A stretch of DNA of 64,000 bases from Phycisphaerales bacterium. GTDB lineage: Bacteria; Planctomycetota; Phycisphaerae; UBA1845; UTPLA1. The stretch is taken from the NCBI GenBank assembly GCA_020639075.1, contig JACKHI010000001.1:4712001-4776000 (forward strand). Reading direction: 5' to 3'. The notes under the pieces were generated by a model. That model was not told where the DNA came from. It saw only the letters and a list, made by a program, of their open reading frames with translations, and made no database searches. Below, in pieces: positions 1 through 8,981 of the stretch. How positions within the stretch are numbered: position 1 is the first letter of the stretch; each line of letters opens with the position of its first letter. Made by a program: the position numbers and the translations under genes.

Positions 1-1
1 C

Positions 2-1372
2 GGCGGCGATAGTTCATCGCGCCAGATGACGAACAACAGCCAGGGCGCGAGCTTCACGGCGAGCACCTTCGGATCGGGCAATGAGCGCCGCGGCGGTGCA
101 CTGTTCGACGTCGATAACGACGGCGCCATCGACTTCTGGTCGGGCAATCACAGCAGTTTTAATGTCGAGACCTGCTTTCAGAACAAGGGAAACGGCACAT
201 TCAACGACGCCGGTAACCTGAGTTTCGCCGGGCCGAACAACAACGAAGGCGTCGCCGCCGCCGACGTGAACCGTGACGGCTGGTGCGACATCGTGCACTT
301 CAGCGAGAACGGCAACTGGATCGGTGAGCACAAGGGAGATCCCGGCAAGTCGGCCCTGTTGTTGGGGGAGACAAAGAGCTCAAGCCTCGGGCTCAATGAC
401 AGCGGCGACGTCGGCAACGGCGACTATTGCAGTTCGGGCGACGTCAACAACGACGGATTTCTGGACTTCTTTTACCACTATGGATCGGGCAAGCTCTTCG
501 CGTCCAATGGCGACGGGACATTCACGGAAAACGCGCGGGGCATTTCCGTCGTTACAGGCGGCAGCGACAAGATGGGATCGGCGTGGGGCGACTATGACAA
601 CGACGGCGATCTGGATCTCTATGTGTCGCGTTATGCGTCGGGCAATACCGGCTACTTGTGGCGCAATGATGTGACGTGGAGTCCGGCAATCTCAGGGTCG
701 TTCACAAACCAGACTGCCAACGCCTACATCAACGACGAAACGGGGCAACGCGGTTGCGCTTGGGGCGACTACGACAACGACGGCGACCTGGACTTGTACG
801 TCGTCACGCGAACGGGCCCGAATCGACTTTACCAGAATCAGAATGACGGGACGTTTCGCCTGGTGGACGAAGGCGCCGATAGCGACGGCAACGGCCACGA
901 TGCCGTCTTCGTGGACTACGACAACGACGGCGATCTGGATATCTGCTATACGCGCGAGGACACGACCAACGTCTTGCTCGAGAACCGAACGAATGATTCG
1001 AATTACCTGAAGGTCCGCCTCCTGGGCTTGGGCGGCGGCGGGACCAATGTGGCGGCTGTCGGCGTGCGCGTCGAACTCTGGAACGCCGCGGGCACGGTCC
1101 GACTGGGCCGGCGCGACATCGGCGTCGCGCGAGGCTTCGGAGGGACCGAGCCGATGTGGGCGCATTTCGGCGGCGTCGATGTGTTCACCACGTACACGCT
1201 GAAAGTCTGGTTCCACAGCCGGGACAACAGCGATCCGCTGGTGGTTTCCGTGGTGCCCAAGACGGCGTATACGACGATCAACAAGCAGACGATCTCGCAG
1301 ATGATCACGGTCCAGGAGTCGGAGGTTCGTAAGAAGATCCTCTTCTGGCGGGAAGTTCCGAATCGCTCGTAG
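2..1372 (+). CDS. FG-GAP/VCBS repeat protein with ASPIC/UnbV domain (5' end outside window)
   Basis: The frame is open to the first base of the window, so the ATG at 26 is probably internal and the protein starts upstream; 456 residues are visible. It has six Ca-binding FG-GAP/VCBS-type blades of the form D-x-D-N-D-G-x-x-D, for example GDYDNDGDLDLYV twice and VDYDNDGDLDICY, which predicts a secreted beta-propeller. The last 120 residues (from NDSNYLKVRLLG) match the ASPIC/UnbV domain that usually follows these blades in planctomycete and Verrucomicrobia surface proteins. Ligand unknown. A signal peptide would lie outside the window. It ends 286 bp before the suf regulator and seems unrelated to it. 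Confidence 0.85.
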   Translation, partial: GGDSSSRQMTNNSQGASFTASTFGSGNERRGGALFDVDNDGAIDFWSGNHSSFNVETCFQNKGNGTFNDAGNLSFAGPNNNEGVAAADVNRDGWCDIVHFSENGNWIGEHKGDPGKSALLLGETKSSSLGLNDSGDVGNGDYCSSGDVNNDGFLDFFYHYGSGKLFASNGDGTFTENARGISVVTGGSDKMGSAWGDYDNDGDLDLYVSRYASGNTGYLWRNDVTWSPAISGSFTNQTANAYINDETGQRGCAWGDYDNDGDLDLYVVTRTGPNRLYQNQNDGTFRLVDEGADSDGNGHDAVFVDYDNDGDLDICYTREDTTNVLLENRTNDSNYLKVRLLGLGGGGTNVAAVGVRVELWNAAGTVRLGRRDIGVARGFGGTEPMWAHFGGVDVFTTYTLKVWFHSRDNSDPLVVSVVPKTAYTTINKQTISQMITVQESEVRKKILFWREVPNRS

Positions 1373-1658
1373 GGGGCAGGTCCTTCACTCAATCCTGCGA
1401 CCCAAAATCGTGAATTCGAATTCGGAGAGTGCGGGCGTCCCGCCCGCGACGTGCGTACCTCGTGCGGGCGAGACGCACGCACCCCCATTTCCGAACGTCC
1501 TGAATGTCCAGGGCAGCACACTCGTCGCCCGAATTTTCGCTCCCGATCGGGAGCCGTCCCATAAGCTCAAAAAAGATCTCAAAAGTCGACCCTTTGGTGG
1601 GTGTTGAAATAGCACCCGCGCGGTACTATATTGCGGTGGAGCAACTGAGGAGCGCCTG
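1373..1658. other. Intergenic gap with GC hairpins and the suf promoter
   Basis: No gene is visible. Near 1429-1447 there is a GC-rich palindrome (GCGGGC, five bases, GCCCGC), followed by a second GTGCGT/ACGCAC inverted pair near 1449-1480; these look like dispersed extragenic palindromes. The right end holds the promoter listed separately. Confidence 0.5.
1604..1632 (+). promoter_or_regulatory. sigma70-type promoter of the suf operon with possible operator
   Basis: TTGAAA at 1604-1609, 17 bp spacer, TATATT at 1627-1632, about 27 bp before the regulator's start codon. An inverted repeat (GGGTG at 1599-1603 and CACCC at 1613-1617) surrounds the -35 box, which is where an autoregulatory Rrf2 repressor would bind. 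The promoter is read directly from the bases; the operator role is inference. Confidence 0.6.
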
Positions 1659-2159
1659 ATGCTGTCGCTGACAAGAAAAACGGATTACGCCCTGATTGCC
1701 CTGTGCCATCTGGCGGGACAACCCAACCGGGTCTGTACCGCGCGTGAGATTGCCGAGCAGCACAGTCTGCCGCAATCGCTGTTAATGAATGTCCTTAAGT
1801 CACTCTCGCAGAGTGACTTGGTGGACTCAACGCGCGGCGCGAAGGGCGGCTATCGGTTGGGCAAGGGACCGACGGAGATCACGTTGTCCGCCATCATCAG
1901 TGCGGTCGAGGGGCCGGTGAAATTCGTCCAGTGCGCATCGCATCAGGAAGGGGACGACCCGGCGTGCGACATCATGGAGTCGTGTCCGATTCGCGGACCG
2001 GTCCAAGTGATTCAGCATCGCCTTGAGGCCTTCCTGGCGGGGATCGTCCTCGCCGATCTGGCCGAACATCAATCCGGCGATAAGCGGGTCAATCTTTCGA
2101 TTTCAACAAACCAGCAGCCGCCGACTGGCGGGACTGGTCAGCACCAGGCTGCGAACTAA
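1659..2159 (+). CDS. Rrf2-family Fe-S responsive transcriptional regulator (IscR/SufR-like)
   Basis: The 166-residue protein begins with the typical Rrf2 N-terminus (MLSLTRKTDYALIALCHLA) and a winged helix-turn-helix covering about residues 25-65. Cys92, Cys103 and Cys109 lie in the usual C-x(n)-C-x5-C cluster position that holds a [2Fe-2S] cluster in IscR and related sensors, so it probably represses or activates the downstream suf genes according to cluster status. The ATG follows GAGGAGCGCCTG, a good ribosome binding site. It is first in the suf gene series and lies directly after a strong promoter with an inverted repeat, suggesting autoregulation. The spacing between the first two cysteines (10 residues between) is longer than in E. 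coli IscR, so the ligation mode may differ. Confidence 0.9.
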   Translation: MLSLTRKTDYALIALCHLAGQPNRVCTAREIAEQHSLPQSLLMNVLKSLSQSDLVDSTRGAKGGYRLGKGPTEITLSAIISAVEGPVKFVQCASHQEGDDPACDIMESCPIRGPVQVIQHRLEAFLAGIVLADLAEHQSGDKRVNLSISTNQQPPTGGTGQHQAAN

Positions 2160-2242
2160 GCGACGAACAGATAATCGTCGCACGATGTGGGATTTCGAGC
2201 AGGGTGCAATCCACCCGCTCATCGACGAATGGAGAAACGGCA

Positions 2243-2572
2243 ATGATTGATCTGAGCGAACGAGCTGCCAGCGAAGTCAAGACGATTATCAAGGATCAGG
2301 ATCTGAATCCGGAACAGACGTTCCTGCGCGTTGGCGTGAAGGGCGGCGGCTGCAGCGGGTTTTCCTATACGCTCGATCTGACGGAAACCAAGTACGACAC
2401 GGATGAAATCTGGGATCGTCACGGCATCAAGGTCATCTGCGATCCCAAGAGCCACATTTACCTCGAAGGCGCGAACGTCGACTTCAAGGATGAACTGATG
2501 GGTCGCGGTTTCGTGTTCAACAATCCGAATGCGACGAGCTCCTGCGGTTGCGGCAGCAGCTTCAGCGCCTGA
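2243..2572 (+). CDS. sufA: A-type iron-sulfur carrier (SufA/ErpA/IscA family)
   Basis: A 109-residue HesB/IscA-like fold protein that accepts Fe-S clusters from the SufBCD scaffold and passes them to apo-targets. The three invariant cysteines are present: Cys37 in GGCSGF and Cys101/Cys103 in the C-terminal CGCG. I chose ATG 2243 (MIDLSERA) because GGAG at 2231-2234 is at ideal spacing; an upstream GTG at 2204 would add 13 atypical residues. It sits 83 bp after the Rrf2 gene and 129 bp before sufB. SufA and ErpA cannot be told apart by eye; the symbol follows the operon context. Confidence 0.92.
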   Translation: MIDLSERAASEVKTIIKDQDLNPEQTFLRVGVKGGGCSGFSYTLDLTETKYDTDEIWDRHGIKVICDPKSHIYLEGANVDFKDELMGRGFVFNNPNATSSCGCGSSFSA

Positions 2573-2701
2573 GTTGTCGGGATTGTCGCGCCGACGCGTC
2601 GTGTTGCGGCGTCGGTTGTTGAAGAAGAGGGCCTGCCGGCGAATCGCCGTGGGCCTGTGCGGTGACGGAGATATCGTCGCCGCGGGGAGTGTTTCCTTCC
2701 A

Positions 2702-4168
2702 ATGAGTTCCGCATCCAACGATACGATCGCCCGCTGGGCGTCGTCGGAATACAAGTACGGCTTCGTGACGGACATCGAAGCGGACAGCGCGCCGCCGGGC
2801 CTCAGCGAGGACATCGTCCGTTTCATTTCCGCCAAGAAGAAAGAGCCGGATTGGATGCTCGAATGGCGGCTGAAGGCGTATCGTCACTGGCTGACGATGA
2901 AGGAACCGACGTGGGCCAATGTCCATTATCCGCCGATCGACTATCAGAAGATCGTCTACTACTCGGCGCCGAAGCGGGACGAAGACAAGCCGCAGAGCCT
3001 CGACGACATCGATCCGAAGATCCGCGAAACCTATGAGAAGCTCGGCATCTCGCTGAAGGAACAGGAAGTGCTCGCGGGTATCGCGGGAGCGAACGTCGCC
3101 GTCGACGCGGTCTTCGACAGCGTTTCCGTCGGGACGACCTTCAAGGACAAGCTCGCGGAGATGGGCGTCATCTTCTGCTCGATGTCCGAGGCGGTTCAGG
3201 AACATCCGGAACTGGTCAGGAAATATCTCGGCAGCGTCGTTCCGTATTCGGACAACTTTTTCGCGACGCTGAATTCGGCCGTCTTCAGCGACGGGTCATT
3301 CGTTTTCATTCCTGAAGGCGTGAAATGCCCGATGGATCTGTCGACCTACTTCCGGATCAACGCAGCGTCGACAGGCCAGTTCGAGCGGACATTGATCGTC
3401 GCCGAGAAAGGTGCGAGCTGCAGCTATCTCGAAGGCTGCACGGCGCCGATGCGGGATGAGAACCAGCTGCACGCGGCGGTCGTGGAGCTCGTGGCGCTGG
3501 ATGATGCGTCGATCAAGTACTCGACGATTCAGAACTGGTATCCCGGCGATGAAGACGGGAAGGGCGGCATCTACAACTTCGTGACGAAGCGCGGCAAGTG
3601 CGCCGGTCGCAGTTCCCACATCAGCTGGACGCAGGTCGAAACCGGTTCGAGCATCACGTGGAAGTACCCGAGCTGCATCCTGCAGGGCGACAACAGCGTC
3701 GGTGAGTTCTACTCCGTCGCGCTGACGGGTCGCAAGCAGCAGGCGGATACCGGCACGAAGATGGTGCACATCGGCAAGAACACGAAGAGCTACATCATTT
3801 CAAAGGGTATCAGCGCCGGTCGCGGTCAGAACACCTATCGCGGCCAGGTGAAGATCCAGAAAGGCGCCGAGAACGCGCGGAACTTTACGCAGTGCGACTC
3901 GATGCTCATCGGTGACAAGTGCGGGGCGCACACGTTCCCGTACATCGAAGTGAAAAACGCCACGGCGCACATGGAACACGAGGCCACGACGAGCAAGATC
4001 GGCGAGGACCAGCTCTTCTACTGCAACTCCCGCGGCATCCCGACGGAAGACGCGGTCGGACTGATCGTCAACGGCTTCTGCAAGGAAGTCTTCAACGAGC
4101 TGCCGATGGAGTTCGCGGTCGAAGCGAAGAAGCTGCTTGAGGTATCGCTGGAAGGCAGCGTTGGGTAA
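2702..4168 (+). CDS. sufB: Fe-S cluster assembly scaffold subunit SufB
   Basis: A 488-residue SufB, the normal family length. SufB forms the SufBC2D scaffold in the cytosol, where sulfur from SufS/SufE and iron are built into clusters. The C-terminal beta-helix core carries the family signature GEDQLFYCNSRGI, whose Cys441 corresponds to the sulfur-receiving cysteine (Cys405 in E. coli), and the LPMEFAVEA motif with Glu470, matching the essential acid. The C-terminal SLEGSVG is also typical. The ATG fits family N-termini, although the upstream bases give only a weak ribosome binding site. Confidence 0.97.
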   Translation: MSSASNDTIARWASSEYKYGFVTDIEADSAPPGLSEDIVRFISAKKKEPDWMLEWRLKAYRHWLTMKEPTWANVHYPPIDYQKIVYYSAPKRDEDKPQSLDDIDPKIRETYEKLGISLKEQEVLAGIAGANVAVDAVFDSVSVGTTFKDKLAEMGVIFCSMSEAVQEHPELVRKYLGSVVPYSDNFFATLNSAVFSDGSFVFIPEGVKCPMDLSTYFRINAASTGQFERTLIVAEKGASCSYLEGCTAPMRDENQLHAAVVELVALDDASIKYSTIQNWYPGDEDGKGGIYNFVTKRGKCAGRSSHISWTQVETGSSITWKYPSCILQGDNSVGEFYSVALTGRKQQADTGTKMVHIGKNTKSYIISKGISAGRGQNTYRGQVKIQKGAENARNFTQCDSMLIGDKCGAHTFPYIEVKNATAHMEHEATTSKIGEDQLFYCNSRGIPTEDAVGLIVNGFCKEVFNELPMEFAVEAKKLLEVSLEGSVG

Positions 4169-4300
4169 AGATTCAAAATGACGCCTGGTGTCGCCAGGCA
4201 AGCGACAGTGAATGAGATTCAGAATTCGAAATCTCGGATTTGAAGTCAGGAAACACCAGTTGAGCCGGCGCGACAAATGACTCGCGGCTCGGGAACAGAC
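4169..4300. repeat. sufB-sufC intergenic spacer with inverted repeats
   Basis: Two hairpins occur here: CCTGG TGTCG CCAGG around 4184-4198, and an A+T-rich inverted repeat GAGATT (4214-4219) / AATCTC (4230-4235) around AGAATTCG. A similar GAGATT.../...AATCTC element is found between sufSE and sufT. They may be mRNA-processing or stabilising structures, or a dispersed repeat. Confidence 0.5.
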
Positions 4301-5071
4301 ATGCTCGAAATCAGAAACCTACACGCACGAATAGATGATCACGAGATTCTGAAGGGCATCGATCTCAAGGTCGGTCCCGGCGAAGTCCACTCTATCATGG
4401 GGCCCAACGGCTCCGGCAAGAGCACGCTCGCCTCGGTCCTCGCCGGCAACGAGAACTACGAAGTCACGGAGGGCGAGATCCTTTTCAACGGGAAGGACAT
4501 ACTCGAACTCGCGCCGGAAGAGCGGGCGTGGGAAGGCATCTTCCTGGCCTTCCAGTATCCCGTCGAAATCCCCGGCGTCGCCACGAGCTACTTCCTAAAG
4601 GCCGCACTCAACGCGATGCGCAAGAGCAAGGGCCTGCCCGAGATTGAGGCCGGCGAGTTCCTCGAGATGGTCCGAAAGAAGGCCGCCATGGTTGCGCTCG
4701 ATGAGAAGCTGATGACCCGCGCCATCAACGAGGGATTTTCCGGCGGTGAGAAGAAACGCAACGAAGTCTTCCAGATGGCGATGATGGAGCCGAAGCTCGG
4801 CATCCTGGATGAGACGGACTCCGGGCTGGATATCGACGCCCTCAAGATTGTGTCCGACGGCGTGAATCAGCTTCGCGGTCCCGATCGGTCGTTTATCGTC
4901 GTGACGCACTATCAGCGATTGCTCGATTACATCGTGCCGGATTTCGTTCACGTGCTCGTCAACGGTCGCATCGTCAAATCCGGCGGCAAGGAGTTGGCGT
5001 TGGAACTGGAGAAGAAGGGTTACGCGAGCATCCTCGCCGAAGTCGGCATGCAGGAATCGCTGGCGTCGTAG
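4301..5071 (+). CDS. sufC: Fe-S cluster assembly ATPase SufC
   Basis: A 256-residue ABC-type ATPase that drives conformational change in the SufBC2D scaffold. The Walker A motif GPNGSGKS is at residues 34-41, the ABC signature is FSGGEKKRNEV, and the Walker B region LGILDETDSGLDID has the SufC-specific DSGLDID sequence. I chose ATG 4301 because SufC proteins start MLEI; an in-frame ATG at 4277 would add eight residues (MTRGSGTD). It is soluble, with no transmembrane segment, as expected for SufC and unlike transporter ATPases. It is followed 51 bp later by sufD. Confidence 0.96.
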   Translation: MLEIRNLHARIDDHEILKGIDLKVGPGEVHSIMGPNGSGKSTLASVLAGNENYEVTEGEILFNGKDILELAPEERAWEGIFLAFQYPVEIPGVATSYFLKAALNAMRKSKGLPEIEAGEFLEMVRKKAAMVALDEKLMTRAINEGFSGGEKKRNEVFQMAMMEPKLGILDETDSGLDIDALKIVSDGVNQLRGPDRSFIVVTHYQRLLDYIVPDFVHVLVNGRIVKSGGKELALELEKKGYASILAEVGMQESLAS

Positions 5072-5122
5072 GGAAATGCATGCGGTCGTGATTCGCATGC
5101 CTCGAACGGATACGCAGAAACA

Positions 5123-6526
5123 ATGGCTGAGATGTTGAAAACGGACGCTGTTCAGAATCTCTGGCGGGATCGATACGCGGCGCGTTCGGAATCGCATTCA
5201 AATGATTGGCTTGCCGACGTTCGCGAGGCCGCCTTCGCTCGTTTCGAGGCGATGGGCTTCCCGACGACGCGCGACGAGGAATGGAAGTACACGAACCTCG
5301 CACCGCTGGAAGGCGTCAGGTTCGCGCGGCCTGTGCCGAACGTCGAGATTCCGGCCGACGTGTTGGAACCTTTCTTCTTTGACGGTGACGCGGGTTCGCG
5401 GGCCGTATTCGTCAACGGCGTTTTTCGACCTCAGTTGTCGTCGCTCGATCAATTGCCCGTGGGCATGCACGTCATGTCGTTGGCCGGCGCGATGGAATCG
5501 CATCGCAATCTGATCGAACCGCATCTGACGAAGCACGCCGACTATCGCGAAAGTGCGATCTGTGCCCTGAACACGGCGCTGTTCGAGGACGGCGCATTGG
5601 TGCATATCGATCGCGGCGTCGTGACGGATAAGCCCCTGCACATCGTATTCCTGTCGACGGGCGGGGATGTGCCGTCGGCAATTTTCCCGCGGAATCTCGT
5701 CATCGCCGAAGAAAACTCCAAGTCGCGGATCGTGGTGACATATGCGGGCGTCTGGTCCGGCATGTACATGACCGACGGCGTGACGGAGATCGTCGCCAAG
5801 GAAAACGCCGTCGTCGATCACTACCAGATCGAGCGGGAGACGACGGATGCATACCACCTGTCGACACGGCAGGTCTATCTGATGCGAGCCGGCAACGTCT
5901 CGTCGCATTCACTTGCCTTCGGCGGCCGGCTCGTCCGTAACGACATCAACGCGCTGCTGGATGGCGAAGGCGCGAACTGCATGTTCAACGGCCTGAGCGT
6001 GCTTCGAGAGTCGCAGCATGTGGACAACCATCTGCGCGTCGATCATGCCAAGCCGCACTGCAACAGCTGGGAGTTCTTCAAGGGCATCTACGACGAAAAG
6101 TCGCGCGGCGTATTCACCGGCCGGATCATCGTCCGGGAGGATGCACAGAAGACGGACGCGAAGCAGTCGAACATGAACCTCCTGCTCTCCCGCGACGCCA
6201 TGATCGACACGAAGCCGCAGCTGGAAATTCTCGCCGACGACGTGAAGTGCACGCATGGTGCGACCGTCGGTCAGCTTGATGAGGATGCGATTTTCTATCT
6301 TCGATCGCGCGGCGTCAGTGAGGATGCAGCGCGAAGCCTGCTGATCTACGCATTCGCGGGCGAGAGTGTCGGCCAGGTGCGGATCGCATCATTGCGGGAT
6401 AAGCTGCAGGAGTTGCTGTCGAGCCGCTTGGCCCATGGAGAATCGCTGACGTTCGGCCGACCTTTCGAATACAGCGACGATTTCGCGGATGCGGTTCGCT
6501 CGGCGGATCGCCGTCGCGAAACCTAG
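5123..6526 (+). CDS. sufD: Fe-S cluster assembly protein SufD
   Basis: A 467-residue paralogue of SufB that forms the SufBC2D scaffold with it. The N-terminal half contains the SufD-typical WKYTNLAPL motif. The C-terminal beta-helix holds the diagnostic CTHGATVGQLDEDAIFYLRSRG motif, with Cys376 and His378 in the positions linked to cluster assembly at the SufB-SufD interface. The region before the start has no strong ribosome binding site (CGCAGAAACA), so it may depend partly on coupling to sufC upstream. It ends 79 bp before the chosen sufSE start. Confidence 0.95.
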   Translation: MAEMLKTDAVQNLWRDRYAARSESHSNDWLADVREAAFARFEAMGFPTTRDEEWKYTNLAPLEGVRFARPVPNVEIPADVLEPFFFDGDAGSRAVFVNGVFRPQLSSLDQLPVGMHVMSLAGAMESHRNLIEPHLTKHADYRESAICALNTALFEDGALVHIDRGVVTDKPLHIVFLSTGGDVPSAIFPRNLVIAEENSKSRIVVTYAGVWSGMYMTDGVTEIVAKENAVVDHYQIERETTDAYHLSTRQVYLMRAGNVSSHSLAFGGRLVRNDINALLDGEGANCMFNGLSVLRESQHVDNHLRVDHAKPHCNSWEFFKGIYDEKSRGVFTGRIIVREDAQKTDAKQSNMNLLLSRDAMIDTKPQLEILADDVKCTHGATVGQLDEDAIFYLRSRGVSEDAARSLLIYAFAGESVGQVRIASLRDKLQELLSSRLAHGESLTFGRPFEYSDDFADAVRSADRRRET

Positions 6527-6605
6527 TCACTTGCCGCGGGGCGTCGGCTTCGCGAAGTGGATGCAATGGCGCGGGCGAGATCGCGTCAGAAAGACGACGG
6601 TTGAT

Positions 6606-8303
6606 ATGTCGGACCTGGACGTCCAATCAATCCGGAACGACTTTCCGATACTCCGGCGAACGGTCTACGACGGTAAGCGTCTCGTCTTCCTCGATTCGGC
6701 GGCGTCGGCGCAGAAGCCGCAAGCCGTGATCGATGCCGTCAGCCGGTATTACGAAACAACCCATTCGAACATTCATCGCGGCGCCCATGCTTTGGCGGCC
6801 GAGGCGACGGAAGCGTATGAAGACGCGCGCAAGAAGATCGCGCGGTTCGTCGGCGCTGCGCTGCCGGAAGAGATCGTCTTCGTGCGCGGTGCGACGGAAG
6901 CCATCAACCTCGTTGCCCAGACGTACGGTCGTGCGGGCATCGAGGAAGGCGACGAAATCCTCATTACGGAAATGGAGCATCACGCCAACATCGTTCCATG
7001 GCAGATGCTCTGCGAAGACGTCGGCGCGCGATTGCGCGTCGTGCCCGTCAACGATAAGGGCGAATTCGTTTGGGATGAGTTCGAGCGTCTGCTCGGCCCC
7101 CGGACGAAGCTCGTGGCCGTCACGCACGTCTCGAACACGCTCGGTACGATCAATCCCGTTCGCGATATCATCGAGGCGGCGCATCGTCAGGATGTTCCCG
7201 TGCTGATCGACGGCGCGCAGGCCGTTTCGCACATGCGTGTCGATGTGTCCGTGCTCGATTGCGACTTCTACGTCTTCAGCGGTCACAAGCTGTTCGGACC
7301 GACGGGCATCGGCGTTCTGTACGGCAAGGAGCATCTGCTCCGTGCGATGCCGCCGTACCAGGGCGGCGGGGCGATGATACGCAGCGTCAGTTTCGACAAG
7401 ACGACGTTCGAGGATCCGCCCTACAAGTTCGAGGCGGGCACGCCGAACATCGCCGGTGCGATCGGGCTCGGCGTCGCAGTGGACTATGTCGAAAAGATCG
7501 GCATAGGACGCATCGGCGAATACGAGCATGAACTCGTCACGTACGGGCAGGAGAAGCTCCGCGCGATCGACGGCTTGCGCCTGATCGGAGCGGCGGACCA
7601 ACACGCGAGCATTCTGTCGTTCGTCGTCGATGGAATTCACGCCGACGACATCGGCCGGATCGTTGATCGGGAAGGCGTTGCCGTCCGCGTCGGGCATCAC
7701 TGCACGCAGCCCCTAATGAAGCGCTTCGGCGTACCGGCGACGGTTCGTGCGTCATTGGCCTTCTACAACACGAAGGAGGAAATCGACGTGCTCGTTGCGG
7801 CAGTGCGGAAGGCGATTCACGTCATGACGCGCACGTGTCCGATCGAGCGAGCGGAAGTGCGACCCTCGACGGAGTCGATCGAGCAGACGCAGGATCGAAT
7901 CATCTCCGAGTTCAGCGCGATCACGGACTGGGAGGAACGCTACCAGAAGATCATCGATCTCGGCCGCCGACATCCGCATATTCCGGACGAGTACAAGCAG
8001 GACAAGTTCATCGTTCGCGGTTGCCAGTCGACCGTCTGGCTGCATGCCAGGGCGGAGAAAGACGGGCGCGTCACGTTTTCGGCCGAGAGCAACGCGATGA
8101 TCGTCAACGGCCTGATTACGTTGCTGATTCGCGTGTATTCGGGGCGCACGACGGATGAGATCATCGAGACGCAGCCGCGGTTCATTACGGAAATCGGTCT
8201 AAGCACGCATCTGTCGCAGGCGCGGGCAAACGGCCTCGCGGCAATGTTGGAGCAGATTAAGAACTATGCACTCGTCCTGAAGACGGTCGCGGGCGCGCGT
8301 TAG
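6606..8303 (+). CDS. sufS: SufS cysteine desulfurase fused to a SufE sulfur acceptor domain
   Basis: The 565-residue protein joins two normally separate enzymes. Residues 1-407 are a class-V PLP cysteine desulfurase: Lys228 in SGHKLFGPTG forms the Schiff base, His125/126 in MEHHANIVPW stack on PLP, and Cys366 in RVGHHCTQPLM is the persulfide cysteine. Residues 410-565 are a complete SufE domain with Cys473 in FIVRGCQSTVWL, the residue that takes the sulfur from SufS. Joining them would tether donor and acceptor for sulfur delivery to SufB. I prefer ATG 6606 (MSDLDVQS) since SufS proteins start this way; ATG at 6561 or 6489 would add unlike residues and the latter overlaps sufD. No separate sufE or sufU is present nearby. 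Confidence 0.95.
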   Translation: MSDLDVQSIRNDFPILRRTVYDGKRLVFLDSAASAQKPQAVIDAVSRYYETTHSNIHRGAHALAAEATEAYEDARKKIARFVGAALPEEIVFVRGATEAINLVAQTYGRAGIEEGDEILITEMEHHANIVPWQMLCEDVGARLRVVPVNDKGEFVWDEFERLLGPRTKLVAVTHVSNTLGTINPVRDIIEAAHRQDVPVLIDGAQAVSHMRVDVSVLDCDFYVFSGHKLFGPTGIGVLYGKEHLLRAMPPYQGGGAMIRSVSFDKTTFEDPPYKFEAGTPNIAGAIGLGVAVDYVEKIGIGRIGEYEHELVTYGQEKLRAIDGLRLIGAADQHASILSFVVDGIHADDIGRIVDREGVAVRVGHHCTQPLMKRFGVPATVRASLAFYNTKEEIDVLVAAVRKAIHVMTRTCPIERAEVRPSTESIEQTQDRIISEFSAITDWEERYQKIIDLGRRHPHIPDEYKQDKFIVRGCQSTVWLHARAEKDGRVTFSAESNAMIVNGLITLLIRVYSGRTTDEIIETQPRFITEIGLSTHLSQARANGLAAMLEQIKNYALVLKTVAGAR

Positions 8304-8544
8304 GAGAAACCGGTCGCAGTGAGTCGGTGCCCCACCATGGACAATTGAGGTTCCAATACTGAGAATTGTGATCACAGACTTCAAATCTCATATTCGAAGA
8401 CTGAGATTTCAAATTTCAAATCTGAAATCTCCAATCTGACACTCCGATGTCGAGATCTCAACCATCGAGAATTGCGAGACCGACGACTGCATTCAGGCAA
8501 GAGACAACTGACAACTGGATGCTGAACACTGACGACTGACGACA
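8304..8544. repeat. sufSE-sufT spacer with A+T-rich inverted repeats
   Basis: This 241 bp gap is far richer in A+T than the flanking genes. It contains several near-repeats of TCAAATTTCAAATCTGAAATCT type, including a 9 bp stem GAGATTTCA (8403-8411) / TGAAATCTC (8423-8431). The end (about 8502-8543) has short tandem repeats of the ACTGACGACTGACGAC type, whose reverse complement recurs just after glyA at about 18940-18961. No coding potential is visible. Confidence 0.55.
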
Positions 8545-8928
8545 ATGCCCAGCACGACCCCACCATCCGATCTCCAGAACAAAGTCCTCGACGTCCTTCA
8601 GACGATTCGCGATCCGGAAATCCCCGTCAACATTGTCGAACTGGGCCTGATCTACGAATTGACTGTCAACGATGCGGGGGACGTCTATGTTCGCATGACG
8701 CTGACGACGCCGAACTGCCCCGTGGCTGGCGACTTGCTGAAGGAAGTCGAGTCGAAAGTTGCGGCCGTCGATGGTGTGTCGAATTCAAAAGTCGATCTCG
8801 TTTGGGAACCCGTCTGGACGAAGGATCGCATGAGCGATGCGGCAAAGCTCGCCCTCGATATGATGGGCGGCGACCTGCCCGGTCAGAGCAAGAAGGACAA
8901 GTTCTTCAAACTGGGCCGGATCAAGTAG
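8545..8928 (+). CDS. sufT: SufT, MIP18/DUF59 family Fe-S maturation protein
   Basis: A 127-residue MIP18 (DUF59) protein, which acts as an accessory factor in Fe-S protein maturation. The family pattern is intact: IRDPEIPVNIVELGLIYEL at residues 21-39 and the MTLTTPNCPVAGDL loop with the conserved Cys58. The short C-terminal tail is lysine-rich (KKDKFFKLGRIK). Last gene of the suf series. It is separated from sufSE by a 241 bp repeat-rich spacer, so it may also have its own transcript. Confidence 0.92.
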   Translation: MPSTTPPSDLQNKVLDVLQTIRDPEIPVNIVELGLIYELTVNDAGDVYVRMTLTTPNCPVAGDLLKEVESKVAAVDGVSNSKVDLVWEPVWTKDRMSDAAKLALDMMGGDLPGQSKKDKFFKLGRIK

Positions 8929-8981
8929 GGCGGACGCTTCGGCAACGCCTTCCCGCAATGCCCACGCACTTGTGAACTTTT

